This document shows positions 7,995 through 17,319 of a stretch of 37,659 nucleotides of DNA, in pieces; position 1 is the first letter of the stretch; each line of letters starts with the position of its first letter. Origin of the DNA: Burkholderiales bacterium (GTDB lineage Bacteria; Pseudomonadota; Gammaproteobacteria; Burkholderiales; Burkholderiaceae_C); contig RXJW01000169.1 in assembly GCA_003963005.1 (NCBI GenBank), positions 1 through 37,659 on the forward strand, read 5' to 3'. Both the position numbers and the translations under genes were made by a program. Under the pieces are notes generated by a model, which was given only the letters and a program-made list of their open reading frames with translations, made no database searches and was not told where the DNA came from.

Positions 7995-8072
7995 CAGCGT
8001 CTCCTCGTTTTTGCAAGGGCGGATGATAGGAATGCAGGGTCTTACACCCGGTCTCGCAGGTGACGCCGTCCC

Positions 8073-8078
8073 TACAAT
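8073..8078 (+). promoter_or_regulatory. -10-like TACAAT close to the surE start
   Basis: TACAAT ends 8 bases before the surE ATG, so transcription would begin at or within a base or two of the start codon. No Shine-Dalgarno is seen in the short gap, and no clear -35 at 17 bases upstream. Confidence 0.5.
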
Positions 8079-8086
8079 CCGTTGCC

Positions 8087-8830
8087 ATGCGCATCCTCAT
8101 TTCCAACGACGATGGTTACCTCGCCCCCGGGCTCGCGGCCCTGGTGCAGGCCTGCCAGGGCCTGGGCCAGATTGACGTCATCGCCCCCGAGCAGAACGCC
8201 AGCGGCACGTCCAATTCCCTGACGCTGAACCGCCCGCTGAACGTGTACCGCGCCGCCAACGGTTTCCGTTATGTCAGCGGCACGCCGTCCGACGGTGTCC
8301 ACCTGGCGCTGACCGGCCTGCTGGGCTACCGCCCCGACCTGGTGCTCTCGGGCATCAACAACGGCGCCAACATGGGCGACGACACGCTCTACTCCGGCAC
8401 CGTGGCCGCGGCCACCGAGGGCTACCTGTTCGGCATCCCGTCCATCGCGTTCTCCCAGGCCGAGAAAGGCTGGGTCGAACTGGAAGCGGCGGCCCGCACG
8501 GCGCGCAGCATCGTCGAGCAGGTGATCGCCGGTGGTCTGGACAAGGCCTTCCTGCTGAACGTCAACATCCCCAACCGTACCGATGCCGACGAGCTGCCGC
8601 GCGTCGTCACGCGCCTGGGCCGCCGGCACTCGAGCGAGGGCATCATCGAGCAGGTGAACCCGCGCGGCGAAACGATCTACTGGATCGGCCCGGCCGGTGA
8701 TGCGCGCGATGCCGGCGAGGGCACCGACTTCCACGCCACCGCGAACGGCCAGGTGTCCATCACCCCGCTGCAGGTGGACCTCACCGAGCACGCCTCGCTC
8801 GGCCCCTGGAAGCAGCGCCTGGGCCTCTGA
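8087..8830 (+). CDS. surE: 5'/3'-nucleotidase SurE
   Basis: 247 residues. The start MRILISNDDGY is the family start; the longer frame from 8060 adds nine residues not seen in SurE. Metal and substrate residues are visible: Asp8 and Asp9 in NDDG, Ser39 in ASG, and Asn91/92 in SGINNGANMG. SurE removes phosphate from nucleoside monophosphates (and from short polyphosphate in some species) and is linked to stationary-phase survival. It is followed without a gap by pcm, then nlpD and rpoS, the conserved order of gamma- and betaproteobacteria. The start lacks a ribosome site and may be leaderless. Confidence 0.97.
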   Translation: MRILISNDDGYLAPGLAALVQACQGLGQIDVIAPEQNASGTSNSLTLNRPLNVYRAANGFRYVSGTPSDGVHLALTGLLGYRPDLVLSGINNGANMGDDTLYSGTVAAATEGYLFGIPSIAFSQAEKGWVELEAAARTARSIVEQVIAGGLDKAFLLNVNIPNRTDADELPRVVTRLGRRHSSEGIIEQVNPRGETIYWIGPAGDARDAGEGTDFHATANGQVSITPLQVDLTEHASLGPWKQRLGL

Positions 8831-9634
8831 ATGAGCGCACCCAAGCGCTTCCCGGCCAGCCTCAAGACGGCTGCAGCGCCTCAGCGCGAGGTGCTGATGC
8901 CCCAGCGTCACCTGCGCCAGGCCACGGCCGACGCGGCCAAGCTGGCGCGGCCGAGCGGCACCGGGCTGGACAGCGGCGCCGTGCGCGAGCGGATGGTGGC
9001 ACGGCTGCGCGCCGAGGGCACCTTCAACGAGACCGTGCTGGCCGCGATGGCGGCCGTGCCGCGGCATGAGTTCGTCGACAGCGCGTTGGCCGCCCAGGCC
9101 TACGAGGACACCGCGCTGCCCATCGGCCACGGGCAGACCATTTCCAAGCCCTCGGTCGTTGCCCACATGCTCGGGCTCCTGATGGCCGGCAGCGGAGCCC
9201 GTCAGCGCGGCACGCTGGGCCGCGTGCTGGAGATCGGCACCGGCTGCGGCTACCAGGCCGCCGTGATCGCGCTGCTGGCCCGGCAGGTCACGTCGATCGA
9301 GCGGGTGCAGGGCTTGCACGACAAGGCCCGGCAGAACCTCCAGCGCCTGGCGCTGCCCCGGGCGCCGCGGCTGATCTGGGGCGACGGGCGCATCGGCCAC
9401 GCGGCCAGCGGCCCGTTCGACAGCATCATCGCCGCGGCCGGCGGCGAGGACATTCCACCCGCCTGGACCGAACAACTGGCCCCCGGCGGCCGCCTGATCG
9501 CACCCACCGCCGCCAGTGGCCGGGGCCAAGTGCTCGTGGTGCTGGACCACCTCGTGGACGGCGGCGTCAGCCGCTGGGTTCGTAGCGAACACGAGGCCGT
9601 GCTCTTCGTCCCCCTAAAATCCGGCGTTCTCTGA
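8831..9634 (+). CDS. pcm: Protein-L-isoaspartate O-methyltransferase
   Basis: 267 residues, with an N-terminal extension of about 45 residues compared with the 208-residue E. coli enzyme. The ATG follows the surE TGA directly, so translation is probably coupled. Motifs: PRHEFVDSALAAQAYEDTALP, the substrate-side GHGQTISKPSVVA, and the S-adenosylmethionine loop LEIGTGCGYQAA. The enzyme methylates abnormal L-isoaspartyl residues to start their repair in aged proteins. It works with SurE and RpoS in stationary-phase survival, and its gene is in the same operon. Pro-rich or basic residues in the extension show no known domain; a later start inside it is possible. Confidence 0.95.
   Translation: MSAPKRFPASLKTAAAPQREVLMPQRHLRQATADAAKLARPSGTGLDSGAVRERMVARLRAEGTFNETVLAAMAAVPRHEFVDSALAAQAYEDTALPIGHGQTISKPSVVAHMLGLLMAGSGARQRGTLGRVLEIGTGCGYQAAVIALLARQVTSIERVQGLHDKARQNLQRLALPRAPRLIWGDGRIGHAASGPFDSIIAAAGGEDIPPAWTEQLAPGGRLIAPTAASGRGQVLVVLDHLVDGGVSRWVRSEHEAVLFVPLKSGVL
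9615..9620 (+). promoter_or_regulatory. -10-like TAAAAT upstream of nlpD-rpoS
   Basis: CCTAAAATCC lies inside the 3' end of pcm, 78 bases before nlpD. The same CCTAAAATC form precedes ftsH. No clear -35 is present. It could drive nlpD-rpoS separately from surE-pcm. Confidence 0.4.
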
Positions 9635-9697
9635 CGGGGCCGCCGGCGCGCCGCGCCACACAATCGGGTCGGCCTTCCAACGTGCTTTCGCCCCACG

Positions 9698-10603
9698 ATG
9701 CCCTCAAGCCTGCGTTTCCTCTCCGTTGTCACCACCTCGCTGCTGCTGAGCGCCTGCGGCACGTCGCTGCATCGCGCGCCGGTGGAAGACCGCACGCCGC
9801 AGCCGGCCAAGGTGGCCGCGCCGGCGGCGTCCGCTCCGGCGCCCGCGGCGGCCGCCGACGTGAAGCCACCGCTCCCCGGTGCTGAGAACGCCGGCAAGCC
9901 GGGCTACTACACGGTCAAGCCGGGTGACGCCCTGATCCGCATCGCGCTGGACAACGGCCAGAGCTGGCGCGACGTCGCCAAGTGGAACAACCTCGAGAAC
10001 CCCAACCGCATCGAAGTCGGCCAGGTGCTGCGCGTGGTGCCGCCAGGCATCGACCCGAGCGCCGTGACGGCCAAGCCGATTGCCGTCGCACCGAAGGTGG
10101 ACAGCCGCCCGCTGGACGCGAAGCCGCCGGTGGCCACGGCCAGCGCCGCCTCGGCAACGCCGGCGGCCTCGGCCGCAGCGCCCGCCAAGGAGCCCGTGAA
10201 GGAGCCCGTGAAGGAGGCTGCGGCGTCGGACGACGAAGCCCTGTCCTGGACCTGGCCGACCACCCAGCCGGTGAGCGCCGGTTTCGATGAGCAGCGCAAC
10301 AAGGGCCTGGACTTCGCCGGCAAGCCGGGCGACCCGGTGTTTGCCGTGGCCGACGGCCGCGTCGTGTACGCAGGATCGGGCTTGCGCGGCTACGGCAACT
10401 TGGTCATCATCAAGCACAACAACACCTACCTGACTGCCTACGCCCACAACCGGGCGATGCTCGTCGAGCAGGAGCAGGTAGTGCGAAAGGGCCAGAGGAT
10501 TGCCGAGATGGGTTCCACTGAAAGTGACACCGTCAAGCTGCACTTCGAGGTGCGCAAGCTCGGCAAGCCCGTCGACCCGGCCAGGCTGCTGCCGGCACGC
10601 TGA
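9698..10603 (+). CDS. nlpD: NlpD-type LysM / M23 lipoprotein, amidase activator
   Basis: 301 residues. Lipobox LSAC with Cys20, so an outer-membrane lipoprotein. A Pro/Ala-rich linker precedes a LysM domain (about 68-113, GYYTVKPGDALIRIALDNGQ) that binds peptidoglycan. A second Ala/Lys-rich linker with the duplicated unit KEPVKEPVKE leads to an M23/LytM domain (about 205-298). That domain is degenerate: NKGLDFAG replaces the HxxxD zinc motif and only one His remains in KLHFEV, as in E. coli NlpD. Such proteins do not cut peptidoglycan themselves but activate amidase AmiC during daughter-cell separation. It precedes rpoS, as in many proteobacteria. Confidence 0.93.
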   Translation: MPSSLRFLSVVTTSLLLSACGTSLHRAPVEDRTPQPAKVAAPAASAPAPAAAADVKPPLPGAENAGKPGYYTVKPGDALIRIALDNGQSWRDVAKWNNLENPNRIEVGQVLRVVPPGIDPSAVTAKPIAVAPKVDSRPLDAKPPVATASAASATPAASAAAPAKEPVKEPVKEAAASDDEALSWTWPTTQPVSAGFDEQRNKGLDFAGKPGDPVFAVADGRVVYAGSGLRGYGNLVIIKHNNTYLTAYAHNRAMLVEQEQVVRKGQRIAEMGSTESDTVKLHFEVRKLGKPVDPARLLPAR

Positions 10604-10642
10604 AGCCGGGAGCCTCTACACCACAGGGCCAGCGACCCCGCC

Positions 10643-11659
10643 ATGAAACGCGCTGCGCCCAAGCTCAATGGTCATGCCGGCTCCGGTGAGCCGGGGGTGA
10701 TGCTCTCGGCCTTGAACGGCCATGCGCCGGAGCCTGAGCCGGCCCATACCGCGGCCGATGCACCCGACGAAGACGCCCAGGCCCTGCGCGCCTCGGCCGA
10801 CGAGGTCGAGCTCGGCAACGCGCTGCAGGCCTACCTGCGCGACATCCGCCGCACGCCGCTGCTGACGCCGCAGCAGGAATTCGACACCGCCCAGGCCGCC
10901 CGCGCGGGTGACTTCGAGGCCCGCCAGGCCATGATCGAGCACAACCTGCGCCTGGTCGTGAGCATCGCCAAGAACTACCTCGGCCGCGGCTTGCCGATGA
11001 GCGACCTCATCGAGGAGGGCAACCTCGGCCTGATGCATGCCATCGGCAAGTTCGAGCCGGAGCGGGGTTTTCGCTTCTCGACGTATGCGAGCTGGTGGAT
11101 CCGCCAGAGCATCGAGCGTGCGCTGATGCACCAGGCGCGCCTCGTGCGGCTGCCGGTGCACATCGTGCGCGAGCTCAACCAGGTGCTGAAGGCCCGCCGC
11201 GCGCTGGAGGCGCTGCAGAGTGCCCAGGGCGCCGAAGGCCGGGTGCGGGCGGAAGACGTCGCACAGGCACTCGGCCGCCCGGTGGACGAGGTGGCCGAAC
11301 TGCTCGCTTACGCGGAGCTGCCCAGCTCGCTCGATTCGCCGGTCGACCGCAACGGCGAGGGCGGCGAATCCATGCTCGATCTGGTGGCCGACGAGCAGGC
11401 GGTGGACCCGATGGGGCTGCGCTTGTCCCACGAGGTCGAGGAGCTGCTGCAGCACGGTCTGGCGAGCCTCAACGAGCGAGAGCGCGAGGTGCTGGCGGGC
11501 CGCTACGGCCTGTCCGACCGCGAGCCCGAGACGCTGGACGTGCTGGCCATCCGCCTCAAGCTCACGCGCGAGCGCATCCGCCAGATCCAGATCGAGGCAC
11601 TCGCCAAGCTCAAGCGCAACATGATGCGCCACGGCGTGGACCGCGATTCACTGTTCTGA
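10643..11659 (+). CDS. rpoS: RNA polymerase sigma factor RpoS (sigma-38)
   Basis: 338 residues, typical for RpoS. Region 1.2/2 begins at DEVELGNALQAYLRDIRRTP, followed by the core-binding and -10 recognition helices (NLRLVVSIAKNYLGRGLP, then FSTYASWWIRQSIERAL). Region 3 (LVRLPVHIVREL) and region 4 (LTRERIRQIQIEALAKLKR) are complete. It directs the general stress and stationary-phase response. A 55-residue N-terminal extension rich in Ala/Pro/Glu lies before region 1.2. No clear Shine-Dalgarno precedes the ATG; GGGAG is 25 bases away. Position after nlpD supports RpoS rather than RpoD or RpoH. Confidence 0.96.
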   Translation: MKRAAPKLNGHAGSGEPGVMLSALNGHAPEPEPAHTAADAPDEDAQALRASADEVELGNALQAYLRDIRRTPLLTPQQEFDTAQAARAGDFEARQAMIEHNLRLVVSIAKNYLGRGLPMSDLIEEGNLGLMHAIGKFEPERGFRFSTYASWWIRQSIERALMHQARLVRLPVHIVRELNQVLKARRALEALQSAQGAEGRVRAEDVAQALGRPVDEVAELLAYAELPSSLDSPVDRNGEGGESMLDLVADEQAVDPMGLRLSHEVEELLQHGLASLNEREREVLAGRYGLSDREPETLDVLAIRLKLTRERIRQIQIEALAKLKRNMMRHGVDRDSLF

Positions 11660-11678
11660 GCGGCGATGGGCCAGCCGG

Positions 11679-11684
11679 GATAAT
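11679..11684 (+). promoter_or_regulatory. -10-like GATAAT close to the rlmD start
   Basis: GATAAT ends 8 bases before the rlmD ATG, in the 33-base gap after rpoS. No Shine-Dalgarno occurs in the gap. The geometry fits a leaderless or nearly leaderless transcript. Confidence 0.45.
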
Positions 11685-11692
11685 CCTGGCCC

Positions 11693-13045
11693 ATGAATCA
11701 GACAAACGATTGGCTCAAGGTCGAGAGCATCGAGCTTGAGGCGCAGGGCGTGGCGCACAACGCCGAAGGCAAGGTGGTGTTCATCGACGGCGCTCTGCCG
11801 GGCGAGATCGTCAAGGCGCAGATCAGCCGCCGCAAGAACAACTGGGAACAGGGCCAGCTCGCCGAGATCAAGAAGGAAAGCCCGCTGCGCGTGACGCCCG
11901 GCTGCCCGCATTTCGGCCTGCACGCCGGGGCTTGCGGGGGCTGCAAGATGCAGCACCTCCAGGCGGGCGCCCAGGTGGCGGTGAAGCAGCGGGTGGTGGA
12001 AGACAACCTGTGGCACCTCGGCAAGGTCAAGCCCGAGGTGCTGCTGCGGCCCATCGAGGGCCCGACCTGGGGCTACCGCTACCGCGCGCGCTTCTCGGTG
12101 CGCTATGTCGCCAAGAAGGGTGAGGTGCTGATCGGCTTCCATGAGCGCAAGAGCCGCTACGTGGCCGACATGCAGGTCTGCAAGGTGGTGCCCAAGGCGG
12201 TCAGCGACCTGCTGATGCCGCTGCGCGAACTCATCGCCAGCATGGCCGAGCGCGACCGGCTGCCGCAGATCGAACTCGCGATGGGCGACGAGGTCATCGC
12301 GCTGGTGCTGCGCCACCTCAACCCGCTGCCGGCCGGTGACGTCGCGCTGCTGCGCGCCTTTGCCGAGCGGCACGGCGTGCAGTGGTGGCTGCAGCCCAAG
12401 GGGCCGGACACGGTCCGGCTGCTGGACGAAGGCGGCCCGCAACTCGCCTACCGTCTACCCGAGTTCGGCGTGACGATGCCGTTCAAGCCGACCGACTTCA
12501 CGCAGGTCAATCCGCACATCAATGCGGCACTCGTGGGCCGCGCGCTGCGCCTGCTGGCGGTGGAGCCCGGCGATCGGGTCATCGACTGGTTCTGTGGCCT
12601 CGGCAACTTCACGCTGCCGCTGGCGACGAAGGCCCGCGAGGTGCTGGGCATCGAGGGCAGCGAGACGCTGGTGCAGCGCTCGCGCGAAAACGCCGTGGCC
12701 AACGGCCTGGCACACAAGACGAGCTTCGTCGCGCGCAACTTGTTCGACATGACGCCGGCGCTGCTGGCCGCCGACGGCAGCGCCGACCGCTGGCTGATCG
12801 ACCCGCCGCGCGAAGGCGCCTTTGCGCTGGCCAAGGCGGTGGCCGACATCGCCCAGGACCCGTCTCTGGCGCCGGGCTGGGTGGCGCCCCGGCGCATCGT
12901 CTACGTGAGTTGCAACCCGGCGACGCTGGCGCGTGATGCCGGCCTGCTCGTCAATGTGGCGGGCTACCGCTGCACGGCGGCGAGTGCGGTGAACATGTTC
13001 CCGCACACCGCCCACGTCGAGAGCATTGCCGTCTTCGATCGTTGA
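11693..13045 (+). CDS. rlmD: 23S rRNA (uracil-1939-C5)-methyltransferase RlmD
   Basis: 450 residues. An N-terminal TRAM RNA-binding domain (about 5-65) is followed by four iron-sulfur cysteines in family positions (Cys71, 81, 84 and 163: CPHFGLHAGACGGC and MQVCK). The SAM-binding motif VIDWFCGLGNFTLPLA, the DPPREGA loop and the nucleophile motif YVSCNPATLARD complete the methyltransferase. It methylates U1939 of 23S rRNA. The catalytic cysteine and the iron-sulfur set together indicate RlmD rather than TrmA. It follows rpoS, a common order in Burkholderiales. Confidence 0.95.
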   Translation: MNQTNDWLKVESIELEAQGVAHNAEGKVVFIDGALPGEIVKAQISRRKNNWEQGQLAEIKKESPLRVTPGCPHFGLHAGACGGCKMQHLQAGAQVAVKQRVVEDNLWHLGKVKPEVLLRPIEGPTWGYRYRARFSVRYVAKKGEVLIGFHERKSRYVADMQVCKVVPKAVSDLLMPLRELIASMAERDRLPQIELAMGDEVIALVLRHLNPLPAGDVALLRAFAERHGVQWWLQPKGPDTVRLLDEGGPQLAYRLPEFGVTMPFKPTDFTQVNPHINAALVGRALRLLAVEPGDRVIDWFCGLGNFTLPLATKAREVLGIEGSETLVQRSRENAVANGLAHKTSFVARNLFDMTPALLAADGSADRWLIDPPREGAFALAKAVADIAQDPSLAPGWVAPRRIVYVSCNPATLARDAGLLVNVAGYRCTAASAVNMFPHTAHVESIAVFDR

Positions 13046-13127
13046 CGTTTTAGTAAACAAGCCTGCCTCCTTCGGGCACTTCGGGACAACCCGAGGAGCC
13101 TGACGCTGTGATGTGCGGAAGAATCAA

Positions 13128-13148
13128 TAAACAAAACAATTTTGTTTA
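13128..13148. repeat. AT-rich perfect inverted repeat upstream of the GH5 gene
   Basis: TAAACAAAA and TTTTGTTTA form a perfect 9-bp inverted repeat around CAA, 73 bases before the GH5 start. A related element, GTTT-TAGT-AAAC, lies at 13047-13058, and TAAACAA and TTTAGT recur in both. The AT content contrasts sharply with the rest of the window. It could be an operator or a terminator-like hairpin (TTTTGTTTAG) for rlmD. Confidence 0.65.
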
Positions 13149-13221
13149 GTTCTTCCTCGCCGAGTGCGGGCGCCATGCAAGCGCTGCACCGGTGCCATCC
13201 CCCGGAGACAAGAGGCTGGCC

Positions 13222-14730
13222 ATGCTGCAACTCCATTTCCTGCGCCTTCTCGGCGCCGCCTGCCTGGCGCTCGGCCTGGCATCCACCGCGCTGGCGCAGG
13301 GTGTTTCCCTGCCGGCCCAGGCCCTCAAGCGCGGCGTGAACGTGCTGGGCTACGACCCGATCTGGAAAGACCCGGCCAAGGCGCGCTTCCAGATGCGTCA
13401 CCTGCAGGCCATCCGCGACGGCGGCTTCGACCACGTGCGGCTGAACCTGCATGCCTTCGAGCACATGGACGCCTCGGGGCAGTTGCCGGCGAGCTGGTTC
13501 AAGCAGTTGGACGAGGTGCTGGCGGCGTCGCTGAACGCCGGCCTGCAGGTCATCATCGACCAGCACAACTTCATGGACTGCGCCAAGGCCATCGACACCT
13601 GCCGCAGCAAGCTCAAGGCCTTCTGGCGCCAGGTGGCACCCCGCTACAAGGACGCCCCGGACGGCGTGCTCTTCGAGATCCTGAACGAGCCCAACGGCGC
13701 GGCCGACGCCCTGTGGAACGACATCCTCGCCGAGAACCTGCAGATCATCCGCGAGTCGAACCCGAAGCGCCGGGTGGTGGTGGGTCCGAAGTTCTGGAAC
13801 TCGATGGACCACCTGGACAGCCTCAAGCTGCCGGAGGCGGACCGGCATCTGGTGGTCACGTTCCATTACTACTCGCCGTTTCCCTTCACGCACCAGGGCG
13901 CGCAGTGGGTCGAGGAGTTCAAGAACACGTCCGGCATCACGTGGGGCACGGCCGCCGAGCGTGAGCAGATCGGGAAGGACTTCGACAAGGTCAAGGCTTG
14001 GGCGCAGAAACACGACCGGCCGATCCTGCTGGGCGAGTTCGGTGCGCTGGAGACGGGCGCCCTGGCCCAGCGTGTGGCGTGGACGTCGACGGTGGCGCGG
14101 GCGGCCGAAGCACGTGGTTTTGGCTGGAGCTACTGGCAGTTTGATTCGGACTTCATCGTCTGGGACATGAAGGCCGATGGCTGGGTCAAGCCCATCTTGA
14201 ACGCGCTGATCCCTTCCGCTGGCGCGCCCGCTGCCACCGCCGCACGCAGCAGCGACCCGGCGCTGGAGCATCTGATCAACGTGGCCAAGGTCAGCGCCTG
14301 GTCGGTGTACGGCGACGGCCAGTCCAGCCAGGCGGTGGCGTGCGAGGCCAGCGGCAAGTCCTGCCTGCGCGTGGCCTTGCAGGGCAAGCGCCCCAACCCG
14401 TGGGACATTGGTGCGATCGCGCCCATCACCGGCGACATCCGCAAGGGCGACAAGCTGCAGGTGCTGCTGTGGGCGCGCCTGGACACCGACGATGCCAAGG
14501 CACAGGCGCAGGTGCCGGTGTCGCTGCAACTCGGCGCGCCGCCTTACACGGCGGTGCTGTCGGGTTCCGCCGTGCTGACGGGCAAGCTGGAGCCGGTCGT
14601 GCTCAGCGGCACGGCCCAGGTCGATCAGCCGGCTGGCACGGTGAACCTGTCGGTGCAACTGGGCCAGGTGGGGCAGCCCGTCGCGCTCAGCGCGCCTTTC
14701 GTGCTGCGCAACTACACGCCGGCAAAGTAG
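13222..14730 (+). CDS. Secreted glycoside hydrolase family 5 enzyme (endoglucanase-like)
   Basis: 502 residues. The ATG at 13222 is preferred over 13192 because AAGAGG lies 6-7 bases before it and a signal peptide begins there, cleaved near LAQ-G (residue 26). The GH5 barrel covers about 35-330: FDHVRLNL, the acid/base Glu156 in LNEPNG, HYYSPF at 215-220 and the nucleophile Glu272 in LLGEFGALE, then the aromatic WSYWQFDSDF. Residues about 335-502 form a separate beta-rich domain with no family I can name; it is shaped like a carbohydrate-binding module. Likely substrates are beta-1,4-glucans or mannans. It stands alone, with its own AT-rich upstream region and a terminator downstream. Confidence 0.87.
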   Translation: MLQLHFLRLLGAACLALGLASTALAQGVSLPAQALKRGVNVLGYDPIWKDPAKARFQMRHLQAIRDGGFDHVRLNLHAFEHMDASGQLPASWFKQLDEVLAASLNAGLQVIIDQHNFMDCAKAIDTCRSKLKAFWRQVAPRYKDAPDGVLFEILNEPNGAADALWNDILAENLQIIRESNPKRRVVVGPKFWNSMDHLDSLKLPEADRHLVVTFHYYSPFPFTHQGAQWVEEFKNTSGITWGTAAEREQIGKDFDKVKAWAQKHDRPILLGEFGALETGALAQRVAWTSTVARAAEARGFGWSYWQFDSDFIVWDMKADGWVKPILNALIPSAGAPAATAARSSDPALEHLINVAKVSAWSVYGDGQSSQAVACEASGKSCLRVALQGKRPNPWDIGAIAPITGDIRKGDKLQVLLWARLDTDDAKAQAQVPVSLQLGAPPYTAVLSGSAVLTGKLEPVVLSGTAQVDQPAGTVNLSVQLGQVGQPVALSAPFVLRNYTPAK

Positions 14731-14747
14731 CGCGCCGGGCGGCCACG

Positions 14748-14775
14748 AAAAAGGCGGCCCGGGGGCCGCCTTTCG
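14748..14775. terminator. Bidirectional terminator between GH5 and Bax-inhibitor-1 genes
   Basis: An 11-bp stem AAAGGCGGCCC (14750-14760) / GGGCCGCCTTT (14763-14773) lies between converging genes. On the minus strand the stem is followed by TTTTT, so it serves the Bax-inhibitor-1 gene best. Confidence 0.88.
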
Positions 14776-14794
14776 ATGGGCGCAGGTGCCGAGA

Positions 14795-15487
14795 TCAGTC
14801 GCGGTCCCCGCCGAAGATGCCGAGCAGCGACAGCAGGCTCTGGAACACGTTGTAGATGTCCAGATAGATGGCCAGCGTGGCGGTGATGTAGTTCGTCTCG
14901 CCGCCGTCGATGACGCGCTTGATGTCGTACAGCATGAACGCCGAGAAGATCGCCAGCGACATCACCAGCATCGTCAGCATCAGGGCCGACGACTGCAGGA
15001 AGATGTTCGCGATGCCGGCGACCATCAGGATGACGGCGCCCACGATCAGGAACTTGCCCATCGAGGACAGGTCGCGCTTGATGACCGTGGCCAGGCTCGC
15101 CATCGTGAAGAACACGGCTGCCGTGCCGCCGAACGCGGTCATGACGAGCGAGGTGCCGTTCTTGAAGCCGAGCACGTGCCCGACGAGGCGAGACAGCATC
15201 AGCCCCATGAAGAACGTGAAGGCGAGCAGGGCGGCGACGCCGGCGGCGCTGTCCTTGGTCTTCTCGATGACGAACATCAGGCCGAAGGCGCCGATGAAGA
15301 ACACCAGCGCGCTCATGCCCGGGCTCATCAGCGCGAACAGGCCGGTCGCGACACCGACCCAGGCGCCGATGACAGTGGGTACCAGCGACAGGGCCAGCAG
15401 CCAGTAGGTGTTGCGCAGCACGCGCTGACGGTCGGCTGCCAGGCCCGCGCCGGCGTAGCCGAATTGGGTTTGCAAGCTTTCGTTCAT
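14795..15487 (-). CDS. Bax inhibitor-1 family inner-membrane protein (YccA/YbhL-like)
   Basis: 230 residues with about seven hydrophobic helices, the standard topology of the TMBIM family. Characteristic stretches are GFKNGTSLVMTAFGGTAAVF, the final helices with ALMLTMLVMSLAIFSAFMLYD, and the acidic residues of the pore region in YDIKRVIDGGETNYITATL. Bacterial members are proton- or calcium-leak-like channels; YccA modulates FtsH in E. coli. A GGAGGA sits about 6 bases before the ATG, and TAGAAT (minus strand, 15524-15529) is a plausible -10. Whether it acts on FtsH, encoded about 8 kb away here, cannot be told. Confidence 0.92.
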   Translation of the reverse strand: MNESLQTQFGYAGAGLAADRQRVLRNTYWLLALSLVPTVIGAWVGVATGLFALMSPGMSALVFFIGAFGLMFVIEKTKDSAAGVAALLAFTFFMGLMLSRLVGHVLGFKNGTSLVMTAFGGTAAVFFTMASLATVIKRDLSSMGKFLIVGAVILMVAGIANIFLQSSALMLTMLVMSLAIFSAFMLYDIKRVIDGGETNYITATLAIYLDIYNVFQSLLSLLGIFGGDRD

Positions 15488-15579
15488 GACGATCCTCCGA
15501 GGGTCGAATGGGAAACCGCGCAGATTCTAGGTCTGCAGCGGGGCGGTACATTGGGGCATCTCCTGTGAAACACAAGGCC

Positions 15580-15981
15580 ATGAAACAGCAAGCCCAACTC
15601 GAACTCGCCGACGTCAAGCGCATCGCCGCCGCCGCTGAAGCCCATGCCGCTGCCCACCAGTGGGCGGTCAGCATCGCCATCGTCGATGCAGGCGGCCACC
15701 TGCTGTGGCTGCAACGACTGGATGGCGCAGCGCCCATCTCGGCCCAGATCGCGCCGGCCAAGGCCCACACCGCGGCCCTCGGCCGTCGCGAATCCAAGGT
15801 CTATGAAGACATCATCAACCAGGGCCGCACATCCTTCCTGAGCGCGCCGGGCCTGCAGGGCCTGCTCGAAGGCGGCGTGCCGATCCTGGTGGAGGGTCAA
15901 TGCATCGGCGCCGTCGGCGTGAGCGGTGTGAAGTCGACCGAAGACGCCGAGATCGCCAAGGCGGGCATCGCGGCACTTTGA
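15580..15981 (+). CDS. GlcG/HbpS family (DUF336) heme-binding-like protein
   Basis: 133 residues from ATG; a GTG five codons upstream is the alternative start. The sequence AWAVSIAIVDAGGHLL-like core (AVSIAIVDAGGHLLWLQRLD), AKAHTAALGRRES and GGVPILVEGQCIGAVGVSG are the family hallmarks. Members bind heme or form octamers of uncertain role, often beside glycolate or redox genes. Here the gene stands alone between the Bax-inhibitor-1 gene (divergent) and carA, so context gives no function. A TACATT at 15548-15553 may be a -10. Confidence 0.88.
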   Translation: MKQQAQLELADVKRIAAAAEAHAAAHQWAVSIAIVDAGGHLLWLQRLDGAAPISAQIAPAKAHTAALGRRESKVYEDIINQGRTSFLSAPGLQGLLEGGVPILVEGQCIGAVGVSGVKSTEDAEIAKAGIAAL

Positions 15982-16027
15982 GGCGTCACGAGCCGGTCAC
16001 GAAGCCTCGGTACTAACCCCAGTCGGC

Positions 16028-16033
16028 TATACT
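16028..16033 (+). promoter_or_regulatory. -10 element (TATACT) upstream of carA
   Basis: TATACT lies 115 bases before the carA start. No good -35 matches at normal spacing. It implies a leader of about 110 bases. Confidence 0.5.
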
Positions 16034-16036
16034 CGA

Positions 16037-16083
16037 TGGGTTTACCTGAACCCACCTGCTGCCCGGCGCGAACCCATCTGGTT
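16037..16083 (+). promoter_or_regulatory. Structured carA leader with two related hairpins
   Basis: TGGGTT (16037-16042) pairs with AACCCA (16049-16054), and AACC (16071-16074) with GGTT (16080-16083). The 10-mers AACCCACCTG (16049) and AACCCATCTG (16071) are nearly identical direct repeats 22 bases apart. They lie at the start of the transcript predicted from the -10 box and could be regulatory; no known riboswitch class is matched. Confidence 0.4.
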
Positions 16084-16148
16084 TCCACAAGTTGACCCGT
16101 CTTCGGAGGGGTTGATGCTGGGCACGCGCCCCACTTGCGGAGACCCCT

Positions 16149-17309
<1,161 letters not shown>

Positions 17310-17319
17310 GGAGCGCCTC

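Noticed and set aside
10181..10215. Direct repeat in nlpD as a possible regulatory repeat
   Set aside because: It encodes the KEPVKEPVKE linker in frame and is explained as a coding repeat.
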